The position numbers and the translations under genes are program-made. Below the pieces are notes generated by a model, which searched no databases, was not told the DNA's origin, and worked only from the letters and a program-made list of their open reading frames with translations. 59,451 bases of DNA. Origin: Armatimonadota bacterium. GTDB lineage: Bacteria > Armatimonadota > Armatimonadia > Armatimonadales > Capsulimonadaceae. The first letter of the stretch is position 1, and each line of letters starts with the position of its first letter. Where the stretch lies: assembly GCA_025353925.1 (NCBI GenBank), contig JANXNV010000032.1, positions 1 to 59,451 of the forward strand, in the 5' to 3' direction. Of this stretch, positions 41,429 through 50,043 are shown one piece after another.

Positions 41429-42562
41429 ATGGCAGTTTTAGAGCGCGAATTGCTCTCCGCTCCACAGATCTGGGGTGGGGGACCTAGCGGCATTGAAGAC
41501 ATCGCGGACAAAGTCTACGCGGGGGAGCGGATTACCGATGCCGACGCCCTGCGGCTCTTTGAGCACAAGAACGTCATTGATTTAGCGGAGCTTGCCGATC
41601 TGGTGCGCCGCCGCAAGCATCCCGACAACACGGTCACTTATATCATTGGACGTAACATTAATTACACCAATGTCTGCTATGTGCGCTGCCGGTTCTGCAA
41701 CTTTTATCGCATTCCCGGTGCGGATGGCGGCTACGTGCTGCCGCGCGAGGAGATCTTCCAAAAGATCCAGGAGATGGTGGATGTCGGCGGCGTCGAGATT
41801 TTGATGCAGGGCGGCCTGAACCCGAAGCTGAAGATCGAGTGGTACGAAGAGCTGTTCCGGGCAATCATGGAGCGGTTTCCGACCGTTATTCTCCATGCGC
41901 TCTCGCCCGCCGAGATCATTTATATCAAGAAGCTGAATAAGCTGACGATGGAAGAGACGCTGACCCGTTTGAAGGCTGCCGGCCTGCACTCGGTGCCGGG
42001 CGGCGGGGCGGAAGTCTTGACGGATCGAGTGCGCGAGTGGATCGCTCCCTACAAAGACACTGCCGAAGAGTGGCTGGACTGTATGCGGGTCGCCCACAAA
42101 GTCGGCCTGCGCTCGTCGGCGACGATGATGTACGGCTCGGTGGATACCATCGAGGACCGCGTGGAGCATCTGCGGAAGCTGCGTGAGCTGCAGGACGAAT
42201 CGCTGGCCCTCTCCCCGACTGCGTTCACGGCGTTCATTGCCTGGAACTATCAGCCGGACGGGACGGAGCTGGGCGGAACGCGGGCGTCGGCGTTTGATTA
42301 TATGCGGACCATCGCTATTGCCCGGATCTACCTGGACAATTTCCCGAATATTCAAGCCTCCTGGGTGACGCAGGGGCCGCGGGTCGGCCAGCTCTCCCTG
42401 CGCTACGGGGTCAACGACTTCGGCAGCACGATGATGGAGGAGAACGTCGTCTCGACGGCAGGCTGCGTCTTCACCGTGCCCCTGGAAGAGATCGAGCGGC
42501 TGATCACCGATGCAGGGTACGACGTGCGGAGGCGCAACACTCGTTATGAGTTAGTCGATTAG
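41429..42562 (+). CDS. mqnC: Cyclic dehypoxanthine futalosine synthase
   Basis: MqnC converts dehypoxanthine futalosine to the cyclic form, the later radical-SAM step of the futalosine pathway. The protein (377 aa) has NINYTNVCYVRCRFC (C83, C87, C90), then GGVEILMQGGLNPKLKIEWY, HALSPAEI, HSVPGGGAEVLTDRVR and FTAFIAWNYQPDGTEL, as in known MqnC. An in-frame extension to 41270 would overlap mqnE; ATG 41429 follows AAAGG and fits the family length. It is paired with mqnE. Confidence 0.95.
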   Translation: MAVLERELLSAPQIWGGGPSGIEDIADKVYAGERITDADALRLFEHKNVIDLAELADLVRRRKHPDNTVTYIIGRNINYTNVCYVRCRFCNFYRIPGADGGYVLPREEIFQKIQEMVDVGGVEILMQGGLNPKLKIEWYEELFRAIMERFPTVILHALSPAEIIYIKKLNKLTMEETLTRLKAAGLHSVPGGGAEVLTDRVREWIAPYKDTAEEWLDCMRVAHKVGLRSSATMMYGSVDTIEDRVEHLRKLRELQDESLALSPTAFTAFIAWNYQPDGTELGGTRASAFDYMRTIAIARIYLDNFPNIQASWVTQGPRVGQLSLRYGVNDFGSTMMEENVVSTAGCVFTVPLEEIERLITDAGYDVRRRNTRYELVD

Positions 42563-42568
42563 TATTCC

Positions 42569-42662
42569 GTAGGGGCGGGGCTTGCCCCCGCCCCCGCCCT
42601 CTTCCTCTCTGTTCTTGTTCAAGGGAAATATCAGAGAGGGCGGGGGCAAGCCCCGCCCCTAC
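42569..42662. repeat. Large inverted repeat of REP type
   Basis: Perfect 25-bp inverted arms (42569-42593 and 42638-42662), each itself GC-rich and palindromic (GGGGCGGGGC...), with a further inner pair CCTCTCTG/CAGAGAGG. It sits between converging genes where it may also act as a bidirectional terminator. Confidence 0.75.
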
Positions 42663-43387
42663 TATCCACCCAGCAAACTGCCCAGCACCCCGCTGGCCTT
42701 CCCACCCGTGTTTCCTGGCGCATGCCGAAACACCTCTTCCGCCAGGTTGATGATCGGCATGGACTGAAGCCAAATTTTCCCCGGACCGGTCAGGGTCGCC
42801 AGAAACAAGCCATCCCCGCCGAACAGCACATTGCGGAAGCCGCGCATCATAGTGATGCTGAATGTCACATACGGCTCCTGGATACCGACATGACCGACAT
42901 GAACTTGCAGCCGCTCCCCGTGGTCAAGCGTCTTTTCCACGACTTCGCCCGACAGGTCTAAAAACACCAGACCAGGCCCGGTCACTTTTTGCAGAATAAA
43001 TCCCTCCCCGCCGAATAGGCCGCTGCCGATCTGCTGCCGAAAGAATATCTCCAGCTGAACCGACGCTTCGGCGCACAAAAACGTCTCTTTCCGGCAGATT
43101 AGAGTTTCGCCGGGAGCAAGCTGCCGCGCGATGATCGTGCCGGGGAAGCGGGGGCAGAAGGCGACCAGCCCTGCTGATCCCCGCTGGGCGGAGAAGTGCG
43201 TGACGAAAAGCGAGCCGCCCGACAGCGAGCGCATCAGGCCTTTCATGACACCCCCGCCGGTGCTGGTGTCCATGGTGATGCCGTCGTCCATCCAGGCCAT
43301 CTGGTGGGTCTGGCTGAAGACCATCTCGCCGGGCTGCAAAATGATTTCCAGGGTCTGCAAGGTCGTTCCGTGAATTTGATGCTGCAT
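42662..43387 (-). CDS. TIGR00266/AIM24 family protein
   Basis: The protein (241 aa) is a compact beta-rich AIM24-like protein: LEIILQPGEMVFSQ, MDTSTGGGVMKGLMRSLSGG, SAQRGSAGLVAFCPRFPGTI, LLC-like FLCAEASVQLEIFF, and DLSGEVVEKTLDHGERLQVH. A glycine-rich tail follows. AAGGAGAAACCAC precedes the ATG. The family is of unknown role; some members are linked with membranes or mitochondria. It stands just after the mqnC terminator repeat on the opposite strand. Confidence 0.9.
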   Translation of the reverse strand: MQHQIHGTTLQTLEIILQPGEMVFSQTHQMAWMDDGITMDTSTGGGVMKGLMRSLSGGSLFVTHFSAQRGSAGLVAFCPRFPGTIIARQLAPGETLICRKETFLCAEASVQLEIFFRQQIGSGLFGGEGFILQKVTGPGLVFLDLSGEVVEKTLDHGERLQVHVGHVGIQEPYVTFSITMMRGFRNVLFGGDGLFLATLTGPGKIWLQSMPIINLAEEVFRHAPGNTGGKASGVLGSLLGG

Positions 43388-43415
43388 GTGGTTTCTCCTT
43401 GTCGAGCAAATTCTC

Positions 43416-44609
43416 TCACCAGGTCAATTTGGCCTTGCTCATCAAGCCCTTCCAGGGCAATCGCTCGAGCACCGACTCGAAGCTGAGGTCGCCGCCGATC
43501 AGGCGGGCGGCGGTGCGTGTGCCGCGCGGACTTTTAACGCCCATTTTGTAGCAGACGCCGGGAAATTGATAGAAGAACTTGGCAATGGTTAGGGAAGCGT
43601 CGTGACTTGCGCCGAACTCACTTTGAAGTACCTGAGACCAGTCTGCCGCTTTGCCGACGGCGATCGTCTTGCCCGCCGACGCCCCGGAACGGCAGGCGTA
43701 GGAAATGCCGTCACCAAACAGCGGATTGACCAGGCCTGCGGCATCGCCCACGAGCAGAATGCGCCCGTTCCAGGCCCCGACCGGCTCCGCTCCGCCCCAG
43801 ATGGGCAGCGGGTAGCCGTGGAACTCGATCTCCTCACGCTTTCTCGGGACACCCAATGCTTCCAGGTAGCCGAGAATCCAGCGGGTCAGTTCCTCTTTGC
43901 TGGCTTCGCCTCGGCCTTCGGCGGAGCGGCGTCCAAACATCCCCGCTCCGACCGACAGATGTCCTGCTTTTGGAAAGACCCAGCCGTAGCCCTGCTTGAC
44001 CGCATATTCCAGGTGGGCCACTTCGGGCCGCAGTGTTTCGTGACCGGTGCCCCACTCATGCGGTATCTCCGCTTCCAGTGCAATCGCCAGCAGGCGCTTT
44101 TTGCGCAGGTCCGCCATTCGGGCGACAACTCCGTTCGCGCCATCCGCTCCGATGACATGTGATGCCGTGTAAATGTCCCCGTTCGTCGTCGTGACCCGGA
44201 CAGACGTGTCTCCTTCCGGCTCGACCGATTTGACAGCTAACCCGTCGCGGACTTCGCACCCGGCCTGGGCCGCCCGCTCGGTCAGGGCATTGTCGAAGAC
44301 GCTGCGCTGGACCATCCAGAGGCTCATTGGGGGTTCGCTCGGGTCGGGATTGATCGCCGCCAGATGTGCATCGGCGAAGTCCCACGTGTGCCGCAGATGT
44401 GTGACCGTGGCTTCGACAAAAGCTTCCGGGACAAGGCTCGGCAGATCGTTTCCCACCGTCAGCGGCACGCCCCCGCCACAGGTCTTGTAGCGCGGCAGGC
44501 TGCGCCGCTCGATTATCAGCGTCCGCAGGCCCGCGTTTGCCGCTTCATACCCCGCACAGGCACCGGCCGGCCCAGCCCCGCAAATGATCACATCGTACTG
44601 CTTGCTCAT
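43416..44609 (-). CDS. Geranylgeranyl reductase family FAD-dependent oxidoreductase
   Basis: The protein (397 aa) starts MSKQYDVIICGAGPAGACAG, a Rossmann FAD-binding motif, then ERRSLPRYKTCGGGVPL, VIGADGANGVVAR and ILLVGDAAGLVNPLFGDGI, the usual motifs of the geranylgeranyl-reductase group. Such enzymes saturate isoprenoid chains, for example of menaquinone or lipids, which fits the nearby menaquinone genes. ATG 44609 lies 6 nt after a TATAAT box and overlaps the end of aat by 4 bp. An in-frame extension to 44714 is unlikely. Confidence 0.9.
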   Translation of the reverse strand: MSKQYDVIICGAGPAGACAGYEAANAGLRTLIIERRSLPRYKTCGGGVPLTVGNDLPSLVPEAFVEATVTHLRHTWDFADAHLAAINPDPSEPPMSLWMVQRSVFDNALTERAAQAGCEVRDGLAVKSVEPEGDTSVRVTTTNGDIYTASHVIGADGANGVVARMADLRKKRLLAIALEAEIPHEWGTGHETLRPEVAHLEYAVKQGYGWVFPKAGHLSVGAGMFGRRSAEGRGEASKEELTRWILGYLEALGVPRKREEIEFHGYPLPIWGGAEPVGAWNGRILLVGDAAGLVNPLFGDGISYACRSGASAGKTIAVGKAADWSQVLQSEFGASHDASLTIAKFFYQFPGVCYKMGVKSPRGTRTAARLIGGDLSFESVLERLPWKGLMSKAKLTW

Positions 44610-45250
44610 GAAGTTATTATACCACTCGGCGGCTGCTCGATACGGTCTAAGAATTCGTCCCGGGAAATCTCGTGTGCGCCAAGGGCCACCATATGCGGCG
44701 TGAGCATCTGGCAATCCAGCCAGCGTATTCCTAAATATGCAAGATGGTCAATCAAGAAAAGCAGCGCCAGCTTGGAGGCGTTGGGTGCAAGGTGGAACAT
44801 ACTTTCGCCGCTGAAGTAGCCGTTGACGAGAACGCCGTAGACACCGCCGACCAGCAGGCCCGATTCATCCCACGCCTCCACACTGTGGGCATAGCCCAGG
44901 CGATGAAATTCCTGGTAGGCCCGCAGCATCTCAAGCGTGATCCAGGTGCCGCTCTGACCCGAGCGCGGGGTGCGGCGGCAGGCGGCAACTACCTCATCGA
45001 AAGCTTGATCGCGTGTGAAAGACAGATTCGTAATTTTTCGTATTCGTGCCAATCGGCGGGGGATGTGCAGGCGGTCGAAGTCCAGCACGGCGCGTGCGTG
45101 CGGGCAAAACCAGAGCAGCGGGTACCCTGTCATCGGCCAGGGGAAGATGCCTGCCGCGTAGGCGACTCTCAGAGCCTCCGAGGTGAGCGGGCCTCCGACC
45201 CCGACGATATCAGACTCTCCGGCGTCACGCGGCGAAATAAAATGAGGCAT
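44606..45250 (-). CDS. aat: Leucyl/phenylalanyl-tRNA-protein transferase
   Basis: Aat attaches leucine or phenylalanine to N-terminal lysine or arginine, marking proteins for Clp degradation. The protein (214 aa) has YAAGIFPWPMTGYPLLWFCP, ARAVLDFDRLHIPRRLAR, TWITLEMLRAYQEFHRLG, HSVEAW-DESGLLVGGVYG and FSGESMFHLAPNASKLAL, all hallmarks of the family. Its stop overlaps the reductase start. It is divergent from the M50 gene, 15 bp away, across a short shared promoter region. Confidence 0.93.
   Translation of the reverse strand: MPHFISPRDAGESDIVGVGGPLTSEALRVAYAAGIFPWPMTGYPLLWFCPHARAVLDFDRLHIPRRLARIRKITNLSFTRDQAFDEVVAACRRTPRSGQSGTWITLEMLRAYQEFHRLGYAHSVEAWDESGLLVGGVYGVLVNGYFSGESMFHLAPNASKLALLFLIDHLAYLGIRWLDCQMLTPHMVALGAHEISRDEFLDRIEQPPSGIITS
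44616..44621 (-). promoter_or_regulatory. -10 box of the reductase gene (leaderless spacing)
   Basis: TATAAT, then 6 nt (aacttc), then ATG. The promoter lies inside the end of aat, so the reductase can be transcribed on its own. Confidence 0.6.
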
Positions 45251-45253
45251 GGG

Positions 45254-45259
45254 TATACT
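45254..45259 (+). promoter_or_regulatory. -10 box of the M50 gene (leaderless spacing)
   Basis: TATACT, then 6 nt (cttcgc), then the ATG at 45266. The region is only 15 bp between divergent start codons. Confidence 0.6.
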
Positions 45260-45265
45260 CTTCGC

Positions 45266-45967
45266 ATGATACCACCAACGGCACCGGTCCCAAGCAGTGC
45301 CTCGGTCAAGACGCTGCTCCTGGCGAGTGTAGTGACCGTCGGCCTATGGTTCGTGCCGCTGGCGTCGCTCGCCCTGTATCCATTGCGGCTGTTCGTCACC
45401 TTCATCCATGAAGGCAGTCATGCGCTGACCGCGATTATGACAGGTGGATTCGCAGACAAGATCGTCGTGCTGCCGGATGCGTCAGGATACACGCTGACTG
45501 GGGGCGGGTGGGGCATACTCATCGCCATGGCTGGATACTTGGGTGCAGCAGCTTATGGGGCCGGCATGCTTGCATTCGCGCGGCGGCCTGCCTCCGCGAA
45601 GATGATTTTAGGACTTTCCGGGAGCATTGTGGCCCTGCTGGACCTATTTCTGGTGCGGAATGGCTTTGGCTTCGGCTGGGGGGTCGTGATAGCCGCCGGA
45701 CTGCTGACCGCCGCCCTGCGTCTCCCAGCACGGGCGGCGGAGCTGACAACGATGTTTCTCGGAGTGCAGTGCGTTGTCAATGCGCTGTTCGATCTTAAAA
45801 CGCTCGTGGGACTGTCGGCAAGCTACGACGGTCCGGTCTCGGATGCCGTGCTGATGTCACGGATCATTCCCCTGCCGCCCATTGTCTGGGCAGCTCTGTG
45901 GAGCGGGCTGGCCCTGGTAATTCTCGGGGCCGCCCTGCGTCCCTACTGGCAACTGCGCAGCGTCTAG
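45266..45967 (+). CDS. M50B-like membrane metallopeptidase
   Basis: A 233-residue membrane protein of about six helices. The zinc motif FIHEGSHALTAIMTGG (H48, E49, H52) is in the first half, as in PF13398 M50B-like proteases that may cut within the membrane. Helices include LLLASVVTVGLWFVPLASL, ILIAMAGYLGAAAYGAGMLA, ILGLSGSIVALLDLFLV and VWAALWSGLALVILGAAL. The frame is open further upstream, but ATG 45266 fits the promoter. Substrate is unknown. Confidence 0.85.
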   Translation: MIPPTAPVPSSASVKTLLLASVVTVGLWFVPLASLALYPLRLFVTFIHEGSHALTAIMTGGFADKIVVLPDASGYTLTGGGWGILIAMAGYLGAAAYGAGMLAFARRPASAKMILGLSGSIVALLDLFLVRNGFGFGWGVVIAAGLLTAALRLPARAAELTTMFLGVQCVVNALFDLKTLVGLSASYDGPVSDAVLMSRIIPLPPIVWAALWSGLALVILGAALRPYWQLRSV

Positions 45968-45973
45968 CTGCGC

Positions 45974-46447
45974 CTACACATCCCGGCCTAGAGTGCCGAC
46001 AGCACTGTCCGGCGGCCTCTGCACACCGCCCTGGACTCCTTCGATCCGGTAAGTTTTATTCTCCCGAACTAGGAAGTAAAAAGCACGCACCGTCACACCA
46101 TCCTGGCCAGTCACCGCCGCCGGGATCGCGACATGGATTCCGGTCGCGTCTGCCCGGGCCGGACCGAATTGAACGCTCTTATAATGCGCGAACTCGGGAT
46201 AGGCGCGGACCATCATTGTGCGAAAGGCATCAGGGGAAGCGAAGTTCTTTTTCAGCCCGGCACTCTGGTAAGTGATCGCCATCTTATAGTCATCGCGGGC
46301 GAAGGCTTTAAGCTGAGTTTGAATCGAAAGGATCGCCGCCTGTCGTTCTACCGGTTTCGCCGGACGCAGAGGAATGGTCGTCGTCTGAGCCTGTGCGCTC
46401 AAACCCAGCACAAAAAGACCGGCAGCCGAAAAAATAACAGGTTTCAT
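45974..46447 (-). CDS. DUF4864 secreted protein
   Basis: The protein (157 aa) starts with a signal peptide (MKPVIFSAAGLFVLGLSAQA). The mature part has ILSIQTQLKAFARDDYKMAI, TYQSAGLKKNFASPDAFRTM and MVRAYPEFAHYKSVQFG, then YRIEGVQ near the end, the pattern of DUF4864 (NTF2-like). GGAAGGAACTGCT precedes ATG 46447. Function is unknown. Confidence 0.85.
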   Translation of the reverse strand: MKPVIFSAAGLFVLGLSAQAQTTTIPLRPAKPVERQAAILSIQTQLKAFARDDYKMAITYQSAGLKKNFASPDAFRTMMVRAYPEFAHYKSVQFGPARADATGIHVAIPAAVTGQDGVTVRAFYFLVRENKTYRIEGVQGGVQRPPDSAVGTLGRDV

Positions 46448-46502
46448 AGCAGTTCCTTCCGAAGATTTACGCATATTCTACCCGATTTTTACGGAGTGCA
46501 AC

Positions 46503-47594
46503 CTAACCCGGTGGCAGGAAAAAGAAAGCAAGCGCAATGATCGCATATGCCGCGAGAAGCTGCGCTCCTTCCAGCCAGTGGCATTTGCCGTCTCCGGCGA
46601 TAAATGCGGTAATGATGACGCTGAAACCGATCGCCGTCAGCTCCGGGACCGTGAAGATATACGTGATGGGATGCCCCAGCAGGAGACTGGCGAACACCAG
46701 CACGGGGGCGACGAACATGGCGATCTGAGTCGACGACCCGATCGCGATATTCATTGTGATGTCCATCTTGTTTTTGAGTGCCATCAGAATCGCGGTGGAA
46801 TGCTCGGCGGCGTTGCCGATGATCGCTACGACAATGATCCCAACGAATAAGTTGTTGAACCCAAGCTTTGCCGCCGCTCCCGTCACGCTGCCGACAAGCA
46901 GCTCGCTTTCGAGTGCGACCAGGGCCGTCGCCGCCGCCAGCACGGCGAATGAGCGCCGTTTGGTCCAGAGGGGCGGCTCGTTCTCCGCCTCGTCTTCGCA
47001 GTCCCGGAAGAGTGCCTCGTGTGTCCGCAGGGAAAACCAGAGCGAAGCCAAATAGACGACCAGAAGTATTCCAGAGACCCACAGAGATAGGTTTTCGACA
47101 TCGGGATTTGTGGGGCTTTTGCTGCGGTGGAACGCTTCGACGAATATCGCGGGCACGGCCAGGGAAAGTGTCGCCAGAAGCAGGTTGATCGCATGGGACT
47201 CGGCCTGATCCTGGTTAAATGTTTGTATCTTGTGCTTGATCCCGCCCGCCAGAATACTCGCTCCCAGCACCAGCAGCAGGTTGCCGATGATGGAGCCGAC
47301 GATTGAGGCGCGTACCAGGTCGAGCAGCCCGGCATGCAGGGCGAAAAGGCCGATGATCAGCTCCGTCGCATTCCCGAACGTCGCATTCAGCAGGCCACCC
47401 CAGGAGGCCCCGAGATGCTTGGCCAGCTCCTCCGTTGCCTTTCCCATTAGACCGGCCAGCGGCACGATCGCCAGAGCCGCCGCCAGAAAGATCCAGATCG
47501 GGTAGTTCGACGCCGTGTAATGCAGCACGATGCTGATTGGAATAAAAAGCAGCAGGAGGTTCAGACCGGAAAAAAAGCGCAGCAGTGACTTCAT
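46503..47594 (-). CDS. cax: Calcium/proton exchanger
   Basis: Cax exports calcium in exchange for protons. The protein (363 aa) is an integral membrane protein with about 11 helices and the two family repeats: LLNATFGNATELIIGLFALH in the first half and IIGNAAEHSTAILMALKNKM in the second, which hold the ion-coordinating glutamates. An acidic loop (CEDEAENEPP) separates the halves. The start at ATG 47594 lies 6 nt after TACAAT, so an upstream in-frame start at 47612 is not needed. Confidence 0.93.
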   Translation of the reverse strand: MKSLLRFFSGLNLLLLFIPISIVLHYTASNYPIWIFLAAALAIVPLAGLMGKATEELAKHLGASWGGLLNATFGNATELIIGLFALHAGLLDLVRASIVGSIIGNLLLVLGASILAGGIKHKIQTFNQDQAESHAINLLLATLSLAVPAIFVEAFHRSKSPTNPDVENLSLWVSGILLVVYLASLWFSLRTHEALFRDCEDEAENEPPLWTKRRSFAVLAAATALVALESELLVGSVTGAAAKLGFNNLFVGIIVVAIIGNAAEHSTAILMALKNKMDITMNIAIGSSTQIAMFVAPVLVFASLLLGHPITYIFTVPELTAIGFSVIITAFIAGDGKCHWLEGAQLLAAYAIIALAFFFLPPG

Positions 47595-47600
47595 GGGGGC

Positions 47601-47606
47601 ATTGTA
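47601..47606 (-). promoter_or_regulatory. -10 box of cax (leaderless spacing)
   Basis: TACAAT, then 6 nt (gccccc), then ATG 47594. Confidence 0.6.
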
Positions 47607-47637
47607 CCCCATGGTTGCGTTGGGACTGCCCGCGCCG

Positions 47638-48708
47638 CTACAGCCACTTGCGGCGGCGGAAGTACAGCCATTCGATCACGCCCATTCCGGCCATAATTCC
47701 CAGTGCATAAGGGTATCCATAACGCCAGTGCAGCTCCGGCATATTCGTGAAGTTCATCCCGTAGATGCCGCTGATCGTGGCCCAGGTCATCAGGATAATC
47801 GAGGCGGAAGTCAGCACTTTCACAACTTCGTTGAGGCGGTTTGAGGCGACCGCTAGATGCGCGTCCAAAGTGCCCGAGAGCAGATCGCGATAAGTGTCGA
47901 TCGTGTCCACCACCCGGATCGTATGGTCGTACACATCCTGGAAGTACGCGAAAAGGGCGCGGGCACGCTCCCGCCGCCGCGTTTCCGTACCCTGGTCGTC
48001 TTCCACGGACTCAACTCGGCGCAGAAGAACGTTCACGGCATCACGCATGGGAGCGACATAGCGGCGCATTTCGAGCAGGTCGCGGCGCAGACTGAGAAGC
48101 GTCGGCAGAGGATTTGTCTGCTCCTCGGATTGCTGCGGCCCGAACAGATGAAACTCTTCCGTCAGCGGATGTACGATCAGCTGCTCGAGCGTGTCGATTC
48201 GGTCATCATAGGCATCGAGCGCCGGGTAGTAATCATCGACAATCGAGTCCAGTATCAGGTACAGCAGGAAGTACGGCCCCTGCCGCTGCATTTCACGGTT
48301 GCCCTCCCAGCGCTTTCGGGCGGTCTTCAGCCCCTCGGAATCGCCGGTATGCAGCGTGACGATGTAATTCGGTCCAACAAACACATGGACTTCCGCGCTG
48401 CGCTCGGCACACTGCTTGTCTAGGTTGTCGCGGTCGGGCGCGGGCCGCCATTCATGGGCGACGACAAAGATATAATCCCCGTATTCCACGACTTTTGGCC
48501 GCTGATCGCGCTGCTTCAGATCCTCGACGGCAAGTGGATGAAAGCCGAACTCGGAAGCAAGCATCTTGAAGTCCTCCGCCGTTGGCTCGGCGATATCCAG
48601 CCACAAAACCCCAGCATCGTTTTTATCCTTCAGGCGGACGTCAATCGCCTTCGTCGGAACATCCTGCGCCGCCAAACCGTCTGTGCTGAAGTACTGAGAT
48701 TTGAGCAT
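47638..48708 (-). CDS. corA: CorA-family magnesium/cobalt transporter
   Basis: CorA forms a pentameric magnesium channel. The protein (356 aa) has a large N-terminal cytoplasmic region (LWLDIAEPTAEDFKML, FHPLAVEDLKQRDQRPKV, VHVFVGPNYIVTLH) and a long helix leading to two C-terminal membrane helices with the GIYGMNF motif between them. The end is basic (EWLYFRRRKWL). It starts 6 bp after galE stops, so the two are co-transcribed. Confidence 0.93.
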   Translation of the reverse strand: MLKSQYFSTDGLAAQDVPTKAIDVRLKDKNDAGVLWLDIAEPTAEDFKMLASEFGFHPLAVEDLKQRDQRPKVVEYGDYIFVVAHEWRPAPDRDNLDKQCAERSAEVHVFVGPNYIVTLHTGDSEGLKTARKRWEGNREMQRQGPYFLLYLILDSIVDDYYPALDAYDDRIDTLEQLIVHPLTEEFHLFGPQQSEEQTNPLPTLLSLRRDLLEMRRYVAPMRDAVNVLLRRVESVEDDQGTETRRRERARALFAYFQDVYDHTIRVVDTIDTYRDLLSGTLDAHLAVASNRLNEVVKVLTSASIILMTWATISGIYGMNFTNMPELHWRYGYPYALGIMAGMGVIEWLYFRRRKWL

Positions 48709-48714
48709 GAACCG

Positions 48715-49713
48715 CTACCCTTCATAGCCGTTCGGATGCTTCTCAAACCATTCGTAGGCTGTCCGCATAATGGTCGGCAGATCGCCGAACTGCGGCTTCC
48801 AGCCCAGCTCGCGCTCGATCTTTGCACTGGAGGCAATCAGCTCGGCGGGGTCGCCAGGGCGGCGCGGTGCCGATTCGGCAACAATCTCGCGGCCGGTCAC
48901 TTTGCGGCCGGTTTCGATGACTTCTTTAACCGAGTAGCCTTTCCCGTTGCCCAAGTTGTAGGCCGTGGTCTCGGCCCCATTCTTGAGAGCTTCGAGGCCC
49001 AAAACGTGCGCCTGACCAAGGTCGGTGACATGGACGTAGTCGCGGATGCCGGTGCCGTCGGGGGTCGGATAGTCACTGCCGAACATTTTGATGCTCGGAC
49101 GTCGCCCCAGAGCCGCGAAAAGCGTGAGGGGAATCATATGCGTTTCCGGCGTGTGGTCCTCGCCCAGCTCGCCTTCCGGGTCAGCCCCGGCGGCGCAGAA
49201 GTAGCGCAGGGAAATGCTCTTGATGCCAAATGCCACATCGTACCAGTGCAGGATATGCTCAGCATCAAGCTTGGTTTGGCCATAGGGATTGGTCGGAAAT
49301 TGGGGATGCTGCTCGTCGATGGGGACGTATTTGGTCTCGCCGAACGTGGCGGCGGAGGAGGAAAAGAGAACGTGCTTTACTCCTTGAGAGTTGATGGCGT
49401 CGAGAAGGGCCAGCGTTTTCACAATGTTATTCTGGTAATATTTTACCGGGTCGGCCACACTGTCGGGAACCGATGCATAGGCGGCGAAGTGGATCACCGA
49501 ATCGATCTGATTCTCCTGGATCGTACTGGCAATCAAGCTGCCGTCACCAATATCGCCTTGGACGAATTTCGCGCCCGGCAGATGGTTCAGCACCTGTCGA
49601 TGACCCAGCTCCAGGGTATCGTAGATGACGACCTCGTACCCTTTTTTGAGCAGCAGCTTGGTTGTGTGGCTGCCGATATATCCGGCTCCTCCGGTGACGA
49701 GTATGGCTCCCAT
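48715..49713 (-). CDS. galE: UDP-glucose 4-epimerase
   Basis: GalE interconverts UDP-glucose and UDP-galactose for sugar polymer synthesis. The protein (332 aa) starts MGAILVTGGAGYIGSHTTKL (NAD-binding), has DSVIHFAAYASVPDSV, SSSAATFGE, NPYGQTKLDAEHIL with the catalytic Y-x3-K, and SLRYFCAAGADPEGELGEDH, all typical. ATG 49713 fits the family; GAGGAG is 14 nt upstream. It is divergent from the exopolysaccharide operon, which it probably serves. Confidence 0.95.
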   Translation of the reverse strand: MGAILVTGGAGYIGSHTTKLLLKKGYEVVIYDTLELGHRQVLNHLPGAKFVQGDIGDGSLIASTIQENQIDSVIHFAAYASVPDSVADPVKYYQNNIVKTLALLDAINSQGVKHVLFSSSAATFGETKYVPIDEQHPQFPTNPYGQTKLDAEHILHWYDVAFGIKSISLRYFCAAGADPEGELGEDHTPETHMIPLTLFAALGRRPSIKMFGSDYPTPDGTGIRDYVHVTDLGQAHVLGLEALKNGAETTAYNLGNGKGYSVKEVIETGRKVTGREIVAESAPRRPGDPAELIASSAKIERELGWKPQFGDLPTIMRTAYEWFEKHPNGYEG

Positions 49714-49827
49714 AAAATAAACTATTTCTCCTCTCAATTTTGTGTGCCCGCGCTTAATTCGACCTCAGAGTGTCGTTTCCCTGCGTTATCTGCACATTGC
49801 TTAAAGGAGAATTCAGTCGGCACAGTG

Positions 49828-49833
49828 TATAAT
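49828..49833 (+). promoter_or_regulatory. Candidate -10 box for the exopolysaccharide operon
   Basis: TATAAT in the galE/sugar-transferase intergenic region, about 210 bp before the preferred start. A matching -35 is not clear. Confidence 0.35.
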
Positions 49834-50043
49834 GATCGAGCTGGTTCCAGTTTTTTTCAATTTGACCCGAAGATGTTTTTGAGAGGCCAACTTTGGACAC
49901 TCATTTCAGGACTATAAATTTATAGATAGGCAATTTTTTATGAGATTGCGTCGTTTGGCATGAAATTTGCACAATTGCTTTCCGAATGCCAAAAATACTC
50001 CCGTGGTCGCTCCGCGAAGCAGGCTCCCCCGGAAGATGACACT

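Noticed and set aside
40240-41511. Long minus-strand frame over mqnE
   Set aside because: It is antisense to a clear radical-SAM enzyme and only reflects codon bias.
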